Shown here: piece by piece, positions 1 through 9,199 of the stretch
How positions within the stretch are numbered: position 1 is the stretch's first letter
How the letters are laid out: each line of letters begins with the position of its first letter
Assembly (NCBI RefSeq): GCF_965198245.1
Contig: NZ_OZ240249.1
Coordinates: forward strand, 3,596,001 to 3,660,000
Length of the DNA: 64,000 nt
Direction of reading: 5' to 3'
Origin: Poriferisodalis sp965198245
GTDB lineage: Bacteria > Actinomycetota > Acidimicrobiia > Acidimicrobiales > Poriferisodalaceae
Notes under the pieces: generated by a model
Seen by the model: only the letters and a program-made list of their open reading frames with translations
What the model was told of the DNA's origin: nothing
The model's database searches: none
Made by a program: the position numbers and the translations under genes

Positions 1-3000
1 GCCCCGTCGGGCGAGCTCACCAGGGCCGCCGGCCGCGACACGCCCCCGACGACGCTGACCCCGCCCGCCGCAGCCCACCCGATCCGCGCCCCGCCGGTGT
101 TCGCGTCCGCCGCGGCCGACACCTCCAGGGAGTCCCCGCGGGTCATCGTGCAGGCATATGCCTTGTCGAACCCCGCGGCGGTCGTCGGGGTGCAGCTGCC
201 CCGAGCGGTCGCGGTCACGCTCACGTTGGACACCGCCGCGGCGGAGCGCGCGCTCAGCTGCACGTTCTGTGTGCCGTCGGCGTGGCCGTCCGCCGAGCAC
301 GTCACCGTCTCCGCTGTGGTCGTGCCGACCCTCAGATCGGCGCTGAGCGTCCGGTCGGCGGCCTCGGCGCCTTCGGTGACGACGCCCAGCGGCGAAGAAG
401 AGCACACGGCCGTGGGGGGATCCACCGTGAAGCCCTCGTCGACGGTCACGGTGCCGAACCCCGGCTCGATCCTGCTGCCGAGCCCGGTGATGTGCACCAG
501 CGGCAGGTCCGCGGCGGTGAGCACCGTCAATGTGAACGCACCGGTGTCGCGTGCGGTGCTGGTGGTCACCTCGATCACATAGACCACACCAGCAGCGACC
601 GGGACCTCGGCGAGGCGCGCGTCGCCGGTGTTCGCGCTGCCGCTGTTGTTGTCCGAGCCCAGCACCTGCGCCGCGGCGCCGCTGCCGCGCAACGCGTACA
701 GGTACAGGTCCACCGCCGACGACGACGCGTCCACCGTGATCCTCGACGCCGCGGGGACCCGCAGCGTGTAGCGGCGCGCGTGGTTCGGCGACGACTCGCT
801 GCCGCGCACCCACGACCGGCACCCATCGGTCGCCGACAGCGTCCCGCTGCGCGTCACGGTGCCCGCCTCCAGCAGTCCCAGATCGGTCGAGCAGTCCCCC
901 GTGCGCACGAACTCCGCAGTCGCCGACGCCGAGACGTGCCGCGTCGCGGTGCAGGTGACCGTGACAGTCACCTTCCCCGTCGCCGAGCCCGTCACCGCAA
1001 CCCTCACCACGCGATCGGCACCGTCGTCGTCGGTGAACGTGACCGTCGCGTCGATGCCCTCGAAGACCCTCCGGCAGCTCGCCGACGCGGGCGACACCCC
1101 GAAACCGCCCGACAGATCCGCCGCGGACCCCACAGCGCCCTCGAAACCCGAGATCACCACCACCGCCAGCGCCGCGAACACGACGTCGACCGTGTCGGTG
1201 CCGTCGTGGTAGGCAGCCGCCGTGCAGCGCACCTGCACACCCACGGTGCCCGCCACACCCGAGGTCACGCTCAGCAGCCTCAGCGCTGCCTCATCGGAAT
1301 CCTCGGTGATGACCGCGACGGCGTTCTCGTCGCCCGAGACCACCGTCGGCGTGCAGTGCGCACCGACCGGCATCACCAAGAACCCCTCCGCAGCGGGCGC
1401 CACCGTGAACCCCTCGCCCGCAGGAGGAGCCGCGTCGGCGGTCACCTCGCCGCGCAGCCCGACGATCGACACCGCGACGCGCCGCGCCTCGAACGACAAA
1501 ACGCGCGTGTCGGTCACCGAGGGGTCTTCTGCCAGCGAGCAGCTCACCCTCACCGACACCTCGCCGGTGCGCGGCGTGCCGCCCACGACCGTGTCCACCC
1601 CCACAGTGCGCGTCGCGGTGTCCGCCCCCGCCGGGGCGCCCACCGCCGCCGCGATCCCCGACGCGTGCCCAGACGTGCACACAGCGGTCTCGGGCGCCAC
1701 CGTGAACGACCCCGTCATCGTCCCCGGCCCGTCGCGCGAGCCGCCGACCGGATCGCTGATCGACACGGCCGGCAGCGCCGCGAACACGAAGCTCTCCGTG
1801 TCGGTGCCCGCGTAGTACGCGGGCACGGTGCAGCGCACCTCCACACCCACGGCGCCCACCACATCGGAGCCCACCCTCACCGTCCAATGCCCCACCAGAC
1901 CCTCGTCCCGATTCGAGGTGTCCGCGATCGCCACATCGGCGTCAGGGTCGCCCGACACCCGCGCAGCGGTGCACGACGCCGTGTCGGGCCGCGCCAGGAA
2001 CGACTCGACCGCGTCGTTGTCCGCGTCGCCCGACGCGTCGACGAAACCGACGACCTCGACCGCGATGCGCCGCGCCGAGAACAACGCCGTCGCCGTCGCC
2101 GTCTCATAGCCCGTCGCGTCGCACGACACCCGCGCCCTCAGCGCGCCCGTGCGCGGCGTGCCGTCCACGACCGTGTCCACCGACACAGTGCGCGACGCGC
2201 TGGTGCCGGTGGAGGGGTCCACCTCAGCAGTGATGCCCGACCAGTGCTCAGCAGAGCAGCGCGCCCACGACGGCGACACCGTGAACGACCCCGTCATCGC
2301 CCCCGGCCCGTCGCGGGTGTCGCCCGACACCGCAGTGATCGACACCGACGGGGCAAGCGCCACGAACGTCGCCCGCTCAGACGCCGTGACATAACCCGTC
2401 CGCGAGCACTCCACCTCCACCACCGCCGCATCGCTGTCGATCACCGTCACCGACACCGTGCGCCGCGACCCCGACCCGACCGGGGGACCCACCGTCGCCG
2501 GGGTGCCGCTGTTCACCTGATCCGACGTGCACACCGCGTCCGACGGCCACACATCGAAACCGTCCGACAGCGTCACCGTCCCAGGACGCAACAACTGACG
2601 CCGCTCGCCGCCCCAGCCCGAAATCGACACCTCCCGCAGCGCCGCGAACACGAAGCTCTCCGTGTCGGTGCCCGCGTAGTACGCGGGCGCGGTGCAGCGC
2701 ACCTCCACACCCACGGCGCCCACCACATCGGAGCCCACCGTCACCGTCCAATGCCCCTCCAGATCCTCGTCCGGATTCGAGGTGTCCGCGATCGCCACAT
2801 CGGCGTCAGGGTCGCCCGACACCCGCGCAGCGGTGCACGACGCCGTGTCGGGCCGCGCCAGGAACGACTCGACCGCGTCGTTGTCCGCGTCGCCCGACGC
2901 GTCGACGAAACCGACGACCTCGACCGCGATGCGCCGCGCCGAGAACAACGCCGTCGCCGTCGCCGTCTCATAGCCCGTCGCGTCGCACGACACCCGCGCC

Positions 3001-4814
3001 CTCAGCGCGCCCGTGCGCGGCGTGCCGTCCACGATCGTGTTCACCGACACAGTGCGCGACGCGGTGGTGCCGGTGGAGGGGTCCACCTCAGCAGTGATGC
3101 CCGACCAGTGCTCAGCAGAGCAGCGCGCCCACGACGGCGACACCGTGAACGACCCCGTCATCGCCCCCGGCCCGTCGCGGGTGTCGCCCGACACCGCAGT
3201 GATCGACACCGACGGGGCAAGCGCCACGAACGTCGCCCGCTCAGACGCCGTGACATAACCCGTCCGCGAGCACTCCACCTCCACCACCGCCGGATCGCTG
3301 TCGATCACCGTCACCGACACCGTGCGCCGCGACCCCGACCCGACCGGGGGACCCACCGTCGCCGGGGTGCCGCTGTTCACCTGATCCGACGTGCACACCG
3401 CGTCCGACGGCGACACATCGAAACCGTCCGACAGCGTCACCGTCCCAGGACGCAACAACTGACGCCGCTCGCCGCCCCAGCCCGAAATCGACACCTCCCG
3501 CAGCGCCGCGAACACGAAGCTCTCCGTGTCGGTGCCCGCGTAGTACGCGGGCGCGGTGCAGCGCACCTCCACACCCACGGCGCCCACCACATCGGAGCCC
3601 ACCGTCACCGTCCAATGCCCCTCCAGATCCTCGTCCGGATTCGAGGTGTCCGCGATCGCCACATCGGCGTCAGGGTCGCCCGACACCCGCGCAGCGGTGC
3701 ACGACGCCGTGTCGGGCCGCGCCAGGAACGACTCGACCGCGTCGTTGTCCGCGTCGCCCGACGCGTCGACGAAACCGACGACCTCGACCGCGATGCGCCG
3801 CGCCGAGAACAACGCCGTCGCCGTCGCCGTCTCATAGCCCGTCGCGTCGCACGACACCCGCGCCCTCAGCGCGCCCGTGCGCGGCGTGCCGTCCACGATC
3901 GTGTTCACCGACACAGTGCGCGACGCGGTGGTGCCGGTGGAGGGGTCCACCTCAGCAGTGATGCCCGACCAGTGCTCAGCAGAGCAGCGCGCCCACGACG
4001 GCGACACCGTGAACGACCCCGTCATCGCCCCCGGCCCGTCGCGGGTGTCGCCCGACACCGCAGTGATCGACACCGACGGGGCAAGCGCCACGAACGTCGC
4101 CCGCTCAGACGCCGTGACATAACCCGTCCGCGAGCACTCCACCTCCACCACCGCCGGATCGCTGTCGATCACCGTCACCGACACCGTGCGCCGCGACCCC
4201 GACCCGACCGGGGGACCCACCGTCGCCGGGGTGCCGCTGTTCACCTGATCCGACGTGCACACCGCGTCCGACGGCGACACATCGAAACCGTCCGACAGCG
4301 TCACCGTCCCAGGACGCAACAACTGACGCCGCTCGCCGCCCCAGCCCGAAATCGACACCTCAGGCGGCGGCACGCAGTCGACCGTCAGCTTGACCCTGTC
4401 GGTATCGGAACTGTCCCGAGCCGTCAGCGTCGCCGTCCCGTCAGACGTGCACGTCAGCGTGGCGGTGTTCTCACGCCAATACCGAGTCGAGAAATCCGGC
4501 AGCACATCCACCTGCAACGCACCCTGGGACTCCCGATCAGACACACCACCAGTGCTCGACCACCACAACCGCAACGAGTTCCGATTGCTGGTCGCCGAGC
4601 CCACCACCACCAACGAACCGCCCTCCACCAAAGAGCACGAGAACGCATCATCAAACCCCGACGGCGTCGACACATCCCAACACGACCCACCAGAGGACAC
4701 CGACACCGAAATGCCCGTCACATTCGCCGACGCAAGCGGCGCCCACAGCGCCAGCACCCCGACGAGGGCGCCCGCCGCCGCCACAGCAACCCCGACACGC
4801 CGCCAACGCCCCAC
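1..4814 (-). CDS. Giant secreted Ig-like/PPC repeat protein (3' end outside window)
   Basis: Reads leftward off the window edge, so about 1,600 residues are seen and the C-terminus is not. The GTG start at 4814 is chosen because GGAGG lies 6 nt upstream; a second GTG at 4832 is possible. Residues 1-30 form a signal peptide (basic RWRR, a long hydrophobic run, then LASA). A Cys-containing domain of about 110 residues follows, then three near-identical 288-residue blocks. Each block looks like about three Ig-like beta modules with paired Cys. More divergent modules lead to a PPC-like segment (coded near 580-840) with ARRYTLRV and DLYLYALRG. No catalytic motif is visible. PPC and Ig-like modules of the same style occur in the family B proteins at 18766-44522. 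The frame was checked at both ends but not codon by codon. A surface adhesin or stalk-like role is inference. Confidence 0.75.
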   Translation of the reverse strand, partial: MGRWRRVGVAVAAAGALVGVLALWAPLASANVTGISVSVSSGGSCWDVSTPSGFDDAFSCSLVEGGSLVVVGSATSNRNSLRLWWSSTGGVSDRESQGALQVDVLPDFSTRYWRENTATLTCTSDGTATLTARDSSDTDRVKLTVDCVPPPEVSISGWGGERRQLLRPGTVTLSDGFDVSPSDAVCTSDQVNSGTPATVGPPVGSGSRRTVSVTVIDSDPAVVEVECSRTGYVTASERATFVALAPSVSITAVSGDTRDGPGAMTGSFTVSPSWARCSAEHWSGITAEVDPSTGTTASRTVSVNTIVDGTPRTGALRARVSCDATGYETATATALFSARRIAVEVVGFVDASGDADNDAVESFLARPDTASCTAARVSGDPDADVAIADTSNPDEDLEGHWTVTVGSDVVGAVGVEVRCTAPAYYAGTDTESFVFAALREVSISGWGGERRQLLRPGTVTLSDGFDVSPSDAVCTSDQVNSGTPATVGPPVGSGSRRTVSVTVIDSDPAVVEVECSRTGYVTASERATFVALAPSVSITAVSGDTRDGPGAMTGSFTVSPSWARCSAEHWSGITAEVDPSTGTTASRTVSVNTIVDGTPRTGALRARVSCDATGYETATATALFSARRIAVEVVGFVDASGDADNDAVESFLARPDTASCTAARVSGDPDADVAIADTSNPDEDLEGHWTVTVGSDVVGAVGVEVRCTAPAYYAGTDTESFVFAALREVSISGWGGERRQLLRPGTVTLSDGFDVWPSDAVCTSDQVNSGTPATVGPPVGSGSRRTVSVTVIDSDAAVVEVECSRTGYVTASERATFVALAPSVSITAVSGDTRDGPGAMTGSFTVSPSWARCSAEHWSGITAEVDPSTGTSASRTVSVDTVVDGTPRTGALRARVSCDATGYETATATALFSARRIAVEVVGFVDASGDADNDAVESFLARPDTASCTAARVSGDPDADVAIADTSNRDEGLVGHWTVRVGSDVVGAVGVEVRCTVPAYYAGTDTESFVFAALPAVSISDPVGGSRDGPGTMTGSFTVAPETAVCTSGHASGIAAAVGAPAGADTATRTVGVDTVVGGTPRTGEVSVRVSCSLAEDPSVTDTRVLSFEARRVAVSIVGLRGEVTADAAPPAGEGFTVAPAAEGFLVMPVGAHCTPTVVSGDENAVAVITEDSDEAALRLLSVTSGVAGTVGVQVRCTAAAYHDGTDTVDVVFAALAVVVISGFEGAVGSAADLSGGFGVSPASASCRRVFEGIDATVTFTDDDGADRVVRVAVTGSATGKVTVTVTCTATRHVSASATAEFVRTGDCSTDLGLLEAGTVTRSGTLSATDGCRSWVRGSESSPNHARRYTLRVPAASRITVDASSSAVDLYLYALRGSGAAAQVLGSDNNSGSANTGDARLAEVPVAAGVVYVIEVTTSTARDTGAFTLTVLTAADLPLVHITGLGSRIEPGFGTVTVDEGFTVDPPTAVCSSSPLGVVTEGAEAADRTLSADLRVGTTTAETVTCSADGHADGTQNVQLSARSAAAVSNVSVTATARGSCTPTTAAGFDKAYACTMTRGDSLEVSAAADANTGGARIGWAAAGGVSVVGGVSRPAALVSSPDG
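1772..4363. repeat. Three tandem 864-bp repeats inside the giant secreted protein gene
   Basis: The same segment recurs at exactly 864-bp spacing (for example TCGGTGCCCGCGTAGTACGC at 1801, 2665 and 3529). Units are 1772-2635, 2636-3499 and 3500-4363. The second and third units differ by only a few bases; the first is slightly more divergent. The length is a multiple of three (288 codons), so copy number can change without breaking the frame. The sequences on both sides diverge abruptly at the repeat borders. Confidence 0.93.
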
Positions 4815-5005
4815 AGCACACCTCCGAGACACCCGACCGCGGGCACCTCAACAGACGCGCATACTACGCATATAAACATGAATCACATAGGATCCGACAC
4901 GAAGCGCCGCTCACCCCCCAACCACCACCGGCGCCCCCAACAGCACCCACACCTCACTCGCCGCCCGGCGACCGACGCGACCCACGCCACTGGAGGCAGC
5001 CCACC
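4815..5005. promoter_or_regulatory. Divergent intergenic region between repeat-protein gene and tad cluster
   Basis: This 191-bp gap separates two divergently transcribed genes and should hold promoters for both. Its centre (about 4855-4900) is clearly AT-richer than the surroundings and contains CATATAAACATG, a plausible -10 region, but no confident -35/-10 pair could be fixed. It carries the two ribosome binding sites at its ends: GGAGG before 4814 (-) and GGAGG at 4992-4996 before 5006 (+). Confidence 0.45.
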
Positions 5006-6118
5006 TTGGACGAACGCGACTCGCCCGAGGCCGACAACGACCATGGCGCGCTCCGGCCGCCGCGGACCCGGCGCGCTCTTCCCGCGGCGGTGCGCAGGGT
5101 GCTCCTCGCGCTGGGCGGCCTCGCCTTGGCGGCGGGCAGCGCTGCGGGCTTCGTGTACACCGCAGACGCGTTCGACGAGCGCGTGCCGGTGGTGGTCGCG
5201 GCACGGGACCTGGCCGCGGGTGAGGTGCTGGAGCCTTCCGATTTCGCGGCGGACGAAGCGCTGCTGGGCGACATCCCCCACATCGCCTGGACCGCCGACG
5301 CGCCGGCGTCGCTGGCAGGGTTCGTAGTTGCCGACCATGTGCCTGCGGGCGCACTCGTAGGGCCGCATCTGCTGGTCACCGCGGCATCGGAGCCGATCGG
5401 CGACGAACTCGAGGTAGTCGTCCCGATCGACACCAGCCTGGCGCCGTCGGGCCTGTTCGAGGGCGATCGGGTGCTGCTCATCGACCCGGGGCGAAATCCG
5501 TCTGCAGGCCAGCCGGGACGGCCCCGGAAAGTCCTGCGCAATCTGGTGCTGCACCGTTTCGACGGCTCGAGTGTGCGTCTGTATGTGCCGCCGGTTGAGT
5601 GGGTGTGGTGGCGGGCGCTCGCGCAGACGCTGGGGGCGACGCCCATGATGCTGCCCGTGCCGTTGGGCGGCGATGCCGGTGAGTTGGCGGCCGAGCTCGA
5701 CCGGCTGTGGCTCGCAGAGCACCAAGCCGCTGCTGCGACCCTGCACCCGTTCGGCCGCGACTGGCTGGCTGAGGCGGCGCCGGGCGAGCTGGAGGTGCTC
5801 GTGCATCTCGATCTGAGCTTGGCTCCCTCGGGTGTCCGCAAGGGCGACCTGGTGCTGCTGGTGGACCCGGGCGCCGTGGCCGGGGGTGGCAGCGCTGGCC
5901 GTCCGCGATCGGTGCTGCGTGCTCTGACGCTGGAGCACTTCGAGGACGGGGTGCTCGGATTGTGGGTGCCGCCCGAGGACTGGGTGTGGTGGAAGTCGCT
6001 TCCCGTTCGCCTGGGTGCCGCGCCGATGGTGCTGCGGGTCGCTGACGGCTCCGACCTCGCTGACCTGGCGGAACGCCTGAACGAGGAGTGGCGCGAGCAG
6101 TGGCAGCAAGGCTCCTGA
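5006..6118 (+). CDS. CpaB/RcpC-like SAF-domain protein of the tad pilus cluster
   Basis: 370 residues. The TTG start at 5006 is supported by GGAGG 9 nt upstream. There is a basic N-terminus, then one membrane segment at about residues 31-50 (VLLALGGLALAAGSAAGFVY), then a SAF-type beta-clip domain (VVAARDLAAGEVLEPSDF). SAF proteins of this kind (CpaB/RcpC) help assemble Flp pili outside the membrane. The rest is unusual: two homologous halves of about 110 residues follow, each with a SLAPSG motif, a DRVLLIDPG or DLVLLVDPG strand, GRPR, and VPPxxWVWW. Its stop overlaps the start of the next gene, so it is first in a compact operon. The SAF call is from motifs; the duplicated halves are not assigned. 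Confidence 0.75.
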   Translation: MDERDSPEADNDHGALRPPRTRRALPAAVRRVLLALGGLALAAGSAAGFVYTADAFDERVPVVVAARDLAAGEVLEPSDFAADEALLGDIPHIAWTADAPASLAGFVVADHVPAGALVGPHLLVTAASEPIGDELEVVVPIDTSLAPSGLFEGDRVLLIDPGRNPSAGQPGRPRKVLRNLVLHRFDGSSVRLYVPPVEWVWWRALAQTLGATPMMLPVPLGGDAGELAAELDRLWLAEHQAAAATLHPFGRDWLAEAAPGELEVLVHLDLSLAPSGVRKGDLVLLVDPGAVAGGGSAGRPRSVLRALTLEHFEDGVLGLWVPPEDWVWWKSLPVRLGAAPMVLRVADGSDLADLAERLNEEWREQWQQGS

Positions 6119-7038
6119 GCAGACGGCCTCGCAGGCGTGCGCCCAAGCGCGCGGGCCCCGCCGCTGAAGTGCGCGCGGACGGCGACGAGCCCGGAGCGGC
6201 GCCCGAACGCGAGGTGCTCGCGGTGTGCGCCGGCGGCGGCACCGGGTACGACATCGGGTCGCTGGCGGTCGCGTCCGCCCGTTCGTGGGCCGCTGGGGGC
6301 CGAGAGGTGCTGCTGGTGGACGCCGACGCATCCGGCTCGGGTCTCGCGAAGCGCCTGAGCAAGGCGACCCACAAAGCGTTCTCGCCCTCTGAGCGCGGCA
6401 TGCCGTCACTCATCGCAGCTCGGCGGGGCATCGAGGCCGACTCATTGCGCGAGCACTGCTGGACCCTTGAAGTGGGGGGCGGGTCGCTGTGGGCGCTGTT
6501 CGCTCCCACGCATCCCTCGGGCGCACGTCGCTCGGCGCGCTGGCTGGCCGATCACGCAGGCGAGTTGGCAGCGCTTCGGGCACACCGCTGGGTGGTCGTA
6601 TCGCTGCCGGGGCTGCCCGACGAGATTCATGTCGAGCTCCTCGAGCGCGCATCAGTCACGGCCATCGCATCCCAAGTGAGCGACGCATCGCAGCTGATGG
6701 CGCTCAGGCAGGCGGCCGACAAGTATGCGGCGGGAGGCTGGCAGCGCTCGAATGCACGACTGATCATCGAAGGACAAGCCGGGATCAGCGACGCCATCAT
6801 CGACGCCGAGACGGGCATCGCGGTCGTGGGTCGGCTCGGGCAGGTCCGCGACTCGGCGCTGCTGGGCGGGCGTGCGCGTCTGGGGGACCGCCGAGTGCTC
6901 GCCGCCATCGACAAGATCGCCGCGGGCCTCACCGAGCCGCCGGCCGAGACGGTTCTGTCCTCGCCGCGGCTGGGCCGCCCGCCGGCGCCGCCCTCGCGTT
7001 CGCTTCGCCGAAAGAAGAGAGGCCATGACGCTGCGTGA
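6088..7038 (+). CDS. TadZ/CpaE-like MinD-family protein with degenerate P-loop
   Basis: 316 residues from GTG 6088; GTG 6100 is an equally possible start with GAGGAG upstream. After a basic N-terminus, residues about 43-75 read as the first part of a MinD/ParA fold (VLAVCAGGGTGYDIGSLAVA, then VLLVDAD). The deviant Walker A is replaced by GGGTGYDIGS, without the KGGxGKT lysines, so ATP hydrolysis is doubtful. TadZ proteins localise the pilus machine at the cell pole, and many are atypical ATPases. It overlaps the CpaB-like gene by about 30 nt and the TadA gene by 14 nt, which supports translational coupling and the family call. Confidence 0.72.
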   Translation: MARAVAARLLSRRPRRRAPKRAGPAAEVRADGDEPGAAPEREVLAVCAGGGTGYDIGSLAVASARSWAAGGREVLLVDADASGSGLAKRLSKATHKAFSPSERGMPSLIAARRGIEADSLREHCWTLEVGGGSLWALFAPTHPSGARRSARWLADHAGELAALRAHRWVVVSLPGLPDEIHVELLERASVTAIASQVSDASQLMALRQAADKYAAGGWQRSNARLIIEGQAGISDAIIDAETGIAVVGRLGQVRDSALLGGRARLGDRRVLAAIDKIAAGLTEPPAETVLSSPRLGRPPAPPSRSLRRKKRGHDAA

Positions 7039-8302
7039 GGAAATCTGGGACGCACTGCTCCCAGACGTGCAAGAGCTTCGCCTGGGCTCTGAGGGCGAAC
7101 TCGACGAAGTCGCAGATGCGTGCCGCCGGCTCGCCCGCGACACCATCCGTGCCCGCGAGGCCCGCTCGCTTGACGAGCACGGCGAAGGACTCACCGACGA
7201 CGACCTGGCGTGGCTCGACGCGCTGCTCGAAGCACAGCTCGGGACCGGCCCCATCGAGGAATTCCTGCGACGGCCCGAGGTGGAGAACCTCTACGCGTTC
7301 GGGCCGCGTCGGGCTGTGCTGGGCCTCAGCGGAGGCCGGCTCGAACGCATTGCCGAACCGCTGTTCGACAGCGAGGACGAGATGATCCGCTTCATCTCGC
7401 ACCTTGCGACCACCCACGGGCAGACCGGCCGCCGCTTCGACCACGCCGCCCCGCTGCTGGACCTGCGGCTGCGCACCGGGGAGCGAATTTTCGCCGCAAT
7501 GGCGGTGTGCGGCACCCCGTATCTGACGGTCCGCTGCCACCGCCACCGCCTGATCCGGCTCGACGACCTGGTCCGCAACGAATCGGTGTCCGAGCAAGCC
7601 AGCGAGTTCCTGCGCGCCGCGGTCCGACCGCCGGCGCCGGCGAACGTGCTGGTGTGCGGGGCGCTCGGGTCGGGCAAGACGACGCTGCTGCGCGCCCTGC
7701 TCGGCGAGGTCGGACCGAACGAGATCGTCTGCACCCTTGAGCAGACCTTCGAGCTGTTCTTGGACGAATCGCACCCGTTCACCTTCGCCGTGGAGACGCG
7801 GGAGGCGAACAGCGACGGCGAGGGCGAGATCACCATGGAGGAACTCGCGAAGCGTTCGCTGCGTTCGGGGGCGGACCGGGTCATCGTCGGCGAATTGCGG
7901 GGGCCTGAAGCGGCCACATTCCTGTCCGCGTGCGGCACCGGCTCGGACGGCTCCATGGCGACCATCCACGCGTCGTCGTCGCGACAGGCACTGAGCCGGC
8001 TCGTGCGCTACTGCTTGGCGGCGGGGCTCGCCGGCGCGCAGTCCGCGCTGATCCAAGAAGCCGCTGAGGTCATCCACCTCGTCGTCCACATGCACAGCGA
8101 CCCCCGCACCGGCTTTCGGGGCGTGCGGACGATCTCGGAGGTCACAGGATCGCCCGAGGACCGTTTCGAGGTCCATGACATCTTCGGCCGCCGCCAGCGA
8201 AGCGGCCCGCTGGAACTGCGAGGGCGGCCTCGCAACCCTGAGGTCATCGAACGGCTTTCCGAAGGCGGGCTGGACACCTCGGGCTGGCCGGCTGGGGACT
8301 GA
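7025..8302 (+). CDS. tadA: TadA/CpaF-type secretion ATPase
   Basis: 425 residues from ATG 7025, placed by AGAGAGG just upstream and the 14-nt overlap with the preceding gene; a longer reading back to 6872 would overlap that gene much more. Motifs of the VirB11/GspE ATPase superfamily are all present: Walker A GALGSGKTTLL, Asp/Glu-rich CTLEQTFEL, Walker B RVIVGELRGPEAATF and His box SMATIHASSSRQAL. It powers assembly of Flp/Tad pili at the inner face of the membrane. Six nt separate it from the TadB gene. The family is certain; TadA rather than another VirB11 homologue follows from the cluster. Confidence 0.93.
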   Translation: MTLREEIWDALLPDVQELRLGSEGELDEVADACRRLARDTIRAREARSLDEHGEGLTDDDLAWLDALLEAQLGTGPIEEFLRRPEVENLYAFGPRRAVLGLSGGRLERIAEPLFDSEDEMIRFISHLATTHGQTGRRFDHAAPLLDLRLRTGERIFAAMAVCGTPYLTVRCHRHRLIRLDDLVRNESVSEQASEFLRAAVRPPAPANVLVCGALGSGKTTLLRALLGEVGPNEIVCTLEQTFELFLDESHPFTFAVETREANSDGEGEITMEELAKRSLRSGADRVIVGELRGPEAATFLSACGTGSDGSMATIHASSSRQALSRLVRYCLAAGLAGAQSALIQEAAEVIHLVVHMHSDPRTGFRGVRTISEVTGSPEDRFEVHDIFGRRQRSGPLELRGRPRNPEVIERLSEGGLDTSGWPAGD

Positions 8303-8308
8303 GCGACG

Positions 8309-9199
8309 ATGCACTGGCCGCTGGGGTTCGCACTCACCTTCTCGGTGGGATTCGCTGCAGTTGTCGCAGCGATCGCCGGCCTGGTGCCTCGCCGCCGCAC
8401 CGAGGCTGCCGCCGTTCTTGCTGTAGGCGCCGCCTCCGCACTCCCGCGGCGGCAACGCGGCCTGTCAGGCCAGGCAGCAGTGCAGGCGATCGCGGTCGTC
8501 GGCGGCACTGCGGTGGGCTACGCAGCGACCGGCCTGTGGGGAATGGCAGCGCTGCTGGGGGGCTTGGGGGCGTTGCTGCCTCCGTTCGTGATGGCACCCC
8601 GTCGACGGCGCAGACAGACCCGTGAGGCCTTGGCGTGGCAGCTGTGGACTCGACAGCTCGCCGAGCTGACCCGTTCGGGCGCCGGGCTCACCGATTCGCT
8701 GAGAGGCAGCACCGAGCACGCGCCCAGCGAGATCGCCCACATCGTCGGCCGGGTGGCCTCGACCGCTGAGCTGCACGGGATCGACGCGGCGCTCGACGAG
8801 CTGGCCGCCGCCGGAGACGTGTGGGAGCCCGAAGTCGCCGTGGGGTTGCGGATGGCCGCAGCTTCGGGAGGAGCGTTGACCGAACCCCTGCTGGGACTGT
8901 GCAATCGCATGGGCGACGTCGTCAGCCTCCACCGGGCACGAACCGAGGCCGTGGTGCAGCTGTGGACCCAGACGATCGCGCTGCTCGGACTTGCCGGCGG
9001 CGTGGTGACGCTGATGTACCGCAACAACGCCTCGTACTTCGCGCCGTACCGCACCCCCACCGGCCAGCTCGTGCTGACCATGATCGCGTTCGTGCTGCTG
9101 GGCGCCACGGGGTTCTTGGTGTACCACTCCGTCGTCCGCGTGGATCCCTCGGTGCTCGCCCCGCTGCGGCGGCGCCGTGGGGCCAAGGAGCCGCTGTGA
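8309..9199 (+). CDS. tadB: TadB-like membrane platform protein (T2SF domain)
   Basis: 296 residues from ATG 8309. Hydrophobic segments lie near residues 5-25, about 60-95, then 225-245 and 260-280. The cytoplasmic stretch LTRSGAGLTDSLRGSTEHAP and later GGALTEPLLGLCNRM are typical of type II secretion system protein F domains. TadB with TadC forms the inner-membrane platform on which TadA acts. Its stop overlaps the GTG start of the next gene (GTGA), so the pair is translationally coupled. Confidence 0.85.
   Translation: MHWPLGFALTFSVGFAAVVAAIAGLVPRRRTEAAAVLAVGAASALPRRQRGLSGQAAVQAIAVVGGTAVGYAATGLWGMAALLGGLGALLPPFVMAPRRRRRQTREALAWQLWTRQLAELTRSGAGLTDSLRGSTEHAPSEIAHIVGRVASTAELHGIDAALDELAAAGDVWEPEVAVGLRMAAASGGALTEPLLGLCNRMGDVVSLHRARTEAVVQLWTQTIALLGLAGGVVTLMYRNNASYFAPYRTPTGQLVLTMIAFVLLGATGFLVYHSVVRVDPSVLAPLRRRRGAKEPL

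Noticed and set aside
1772..4363. CRISPR-like regular repeats
   Set aside because: Units are 864 bp, contiguous, in frame and without spacers. No cas genes are present.
282..5327. 1,681-codon open frame on the plus strand
   Set aside because: It is the antisense shadow of the secreted repeat protein. The product is almost all Arg, His, Pro and Ala, and the minus strand has a signal peptide, a good ribosome binding site and protein-like repeats.
4883..6409. 508-codon open frame on the minus strand over the CpaB-like and TadZ-like genes
   Set aside because: Low-complexity Arg/Pro/Ser product antisense to two recognisable pilus genes; high GC makes such long shadows common here.
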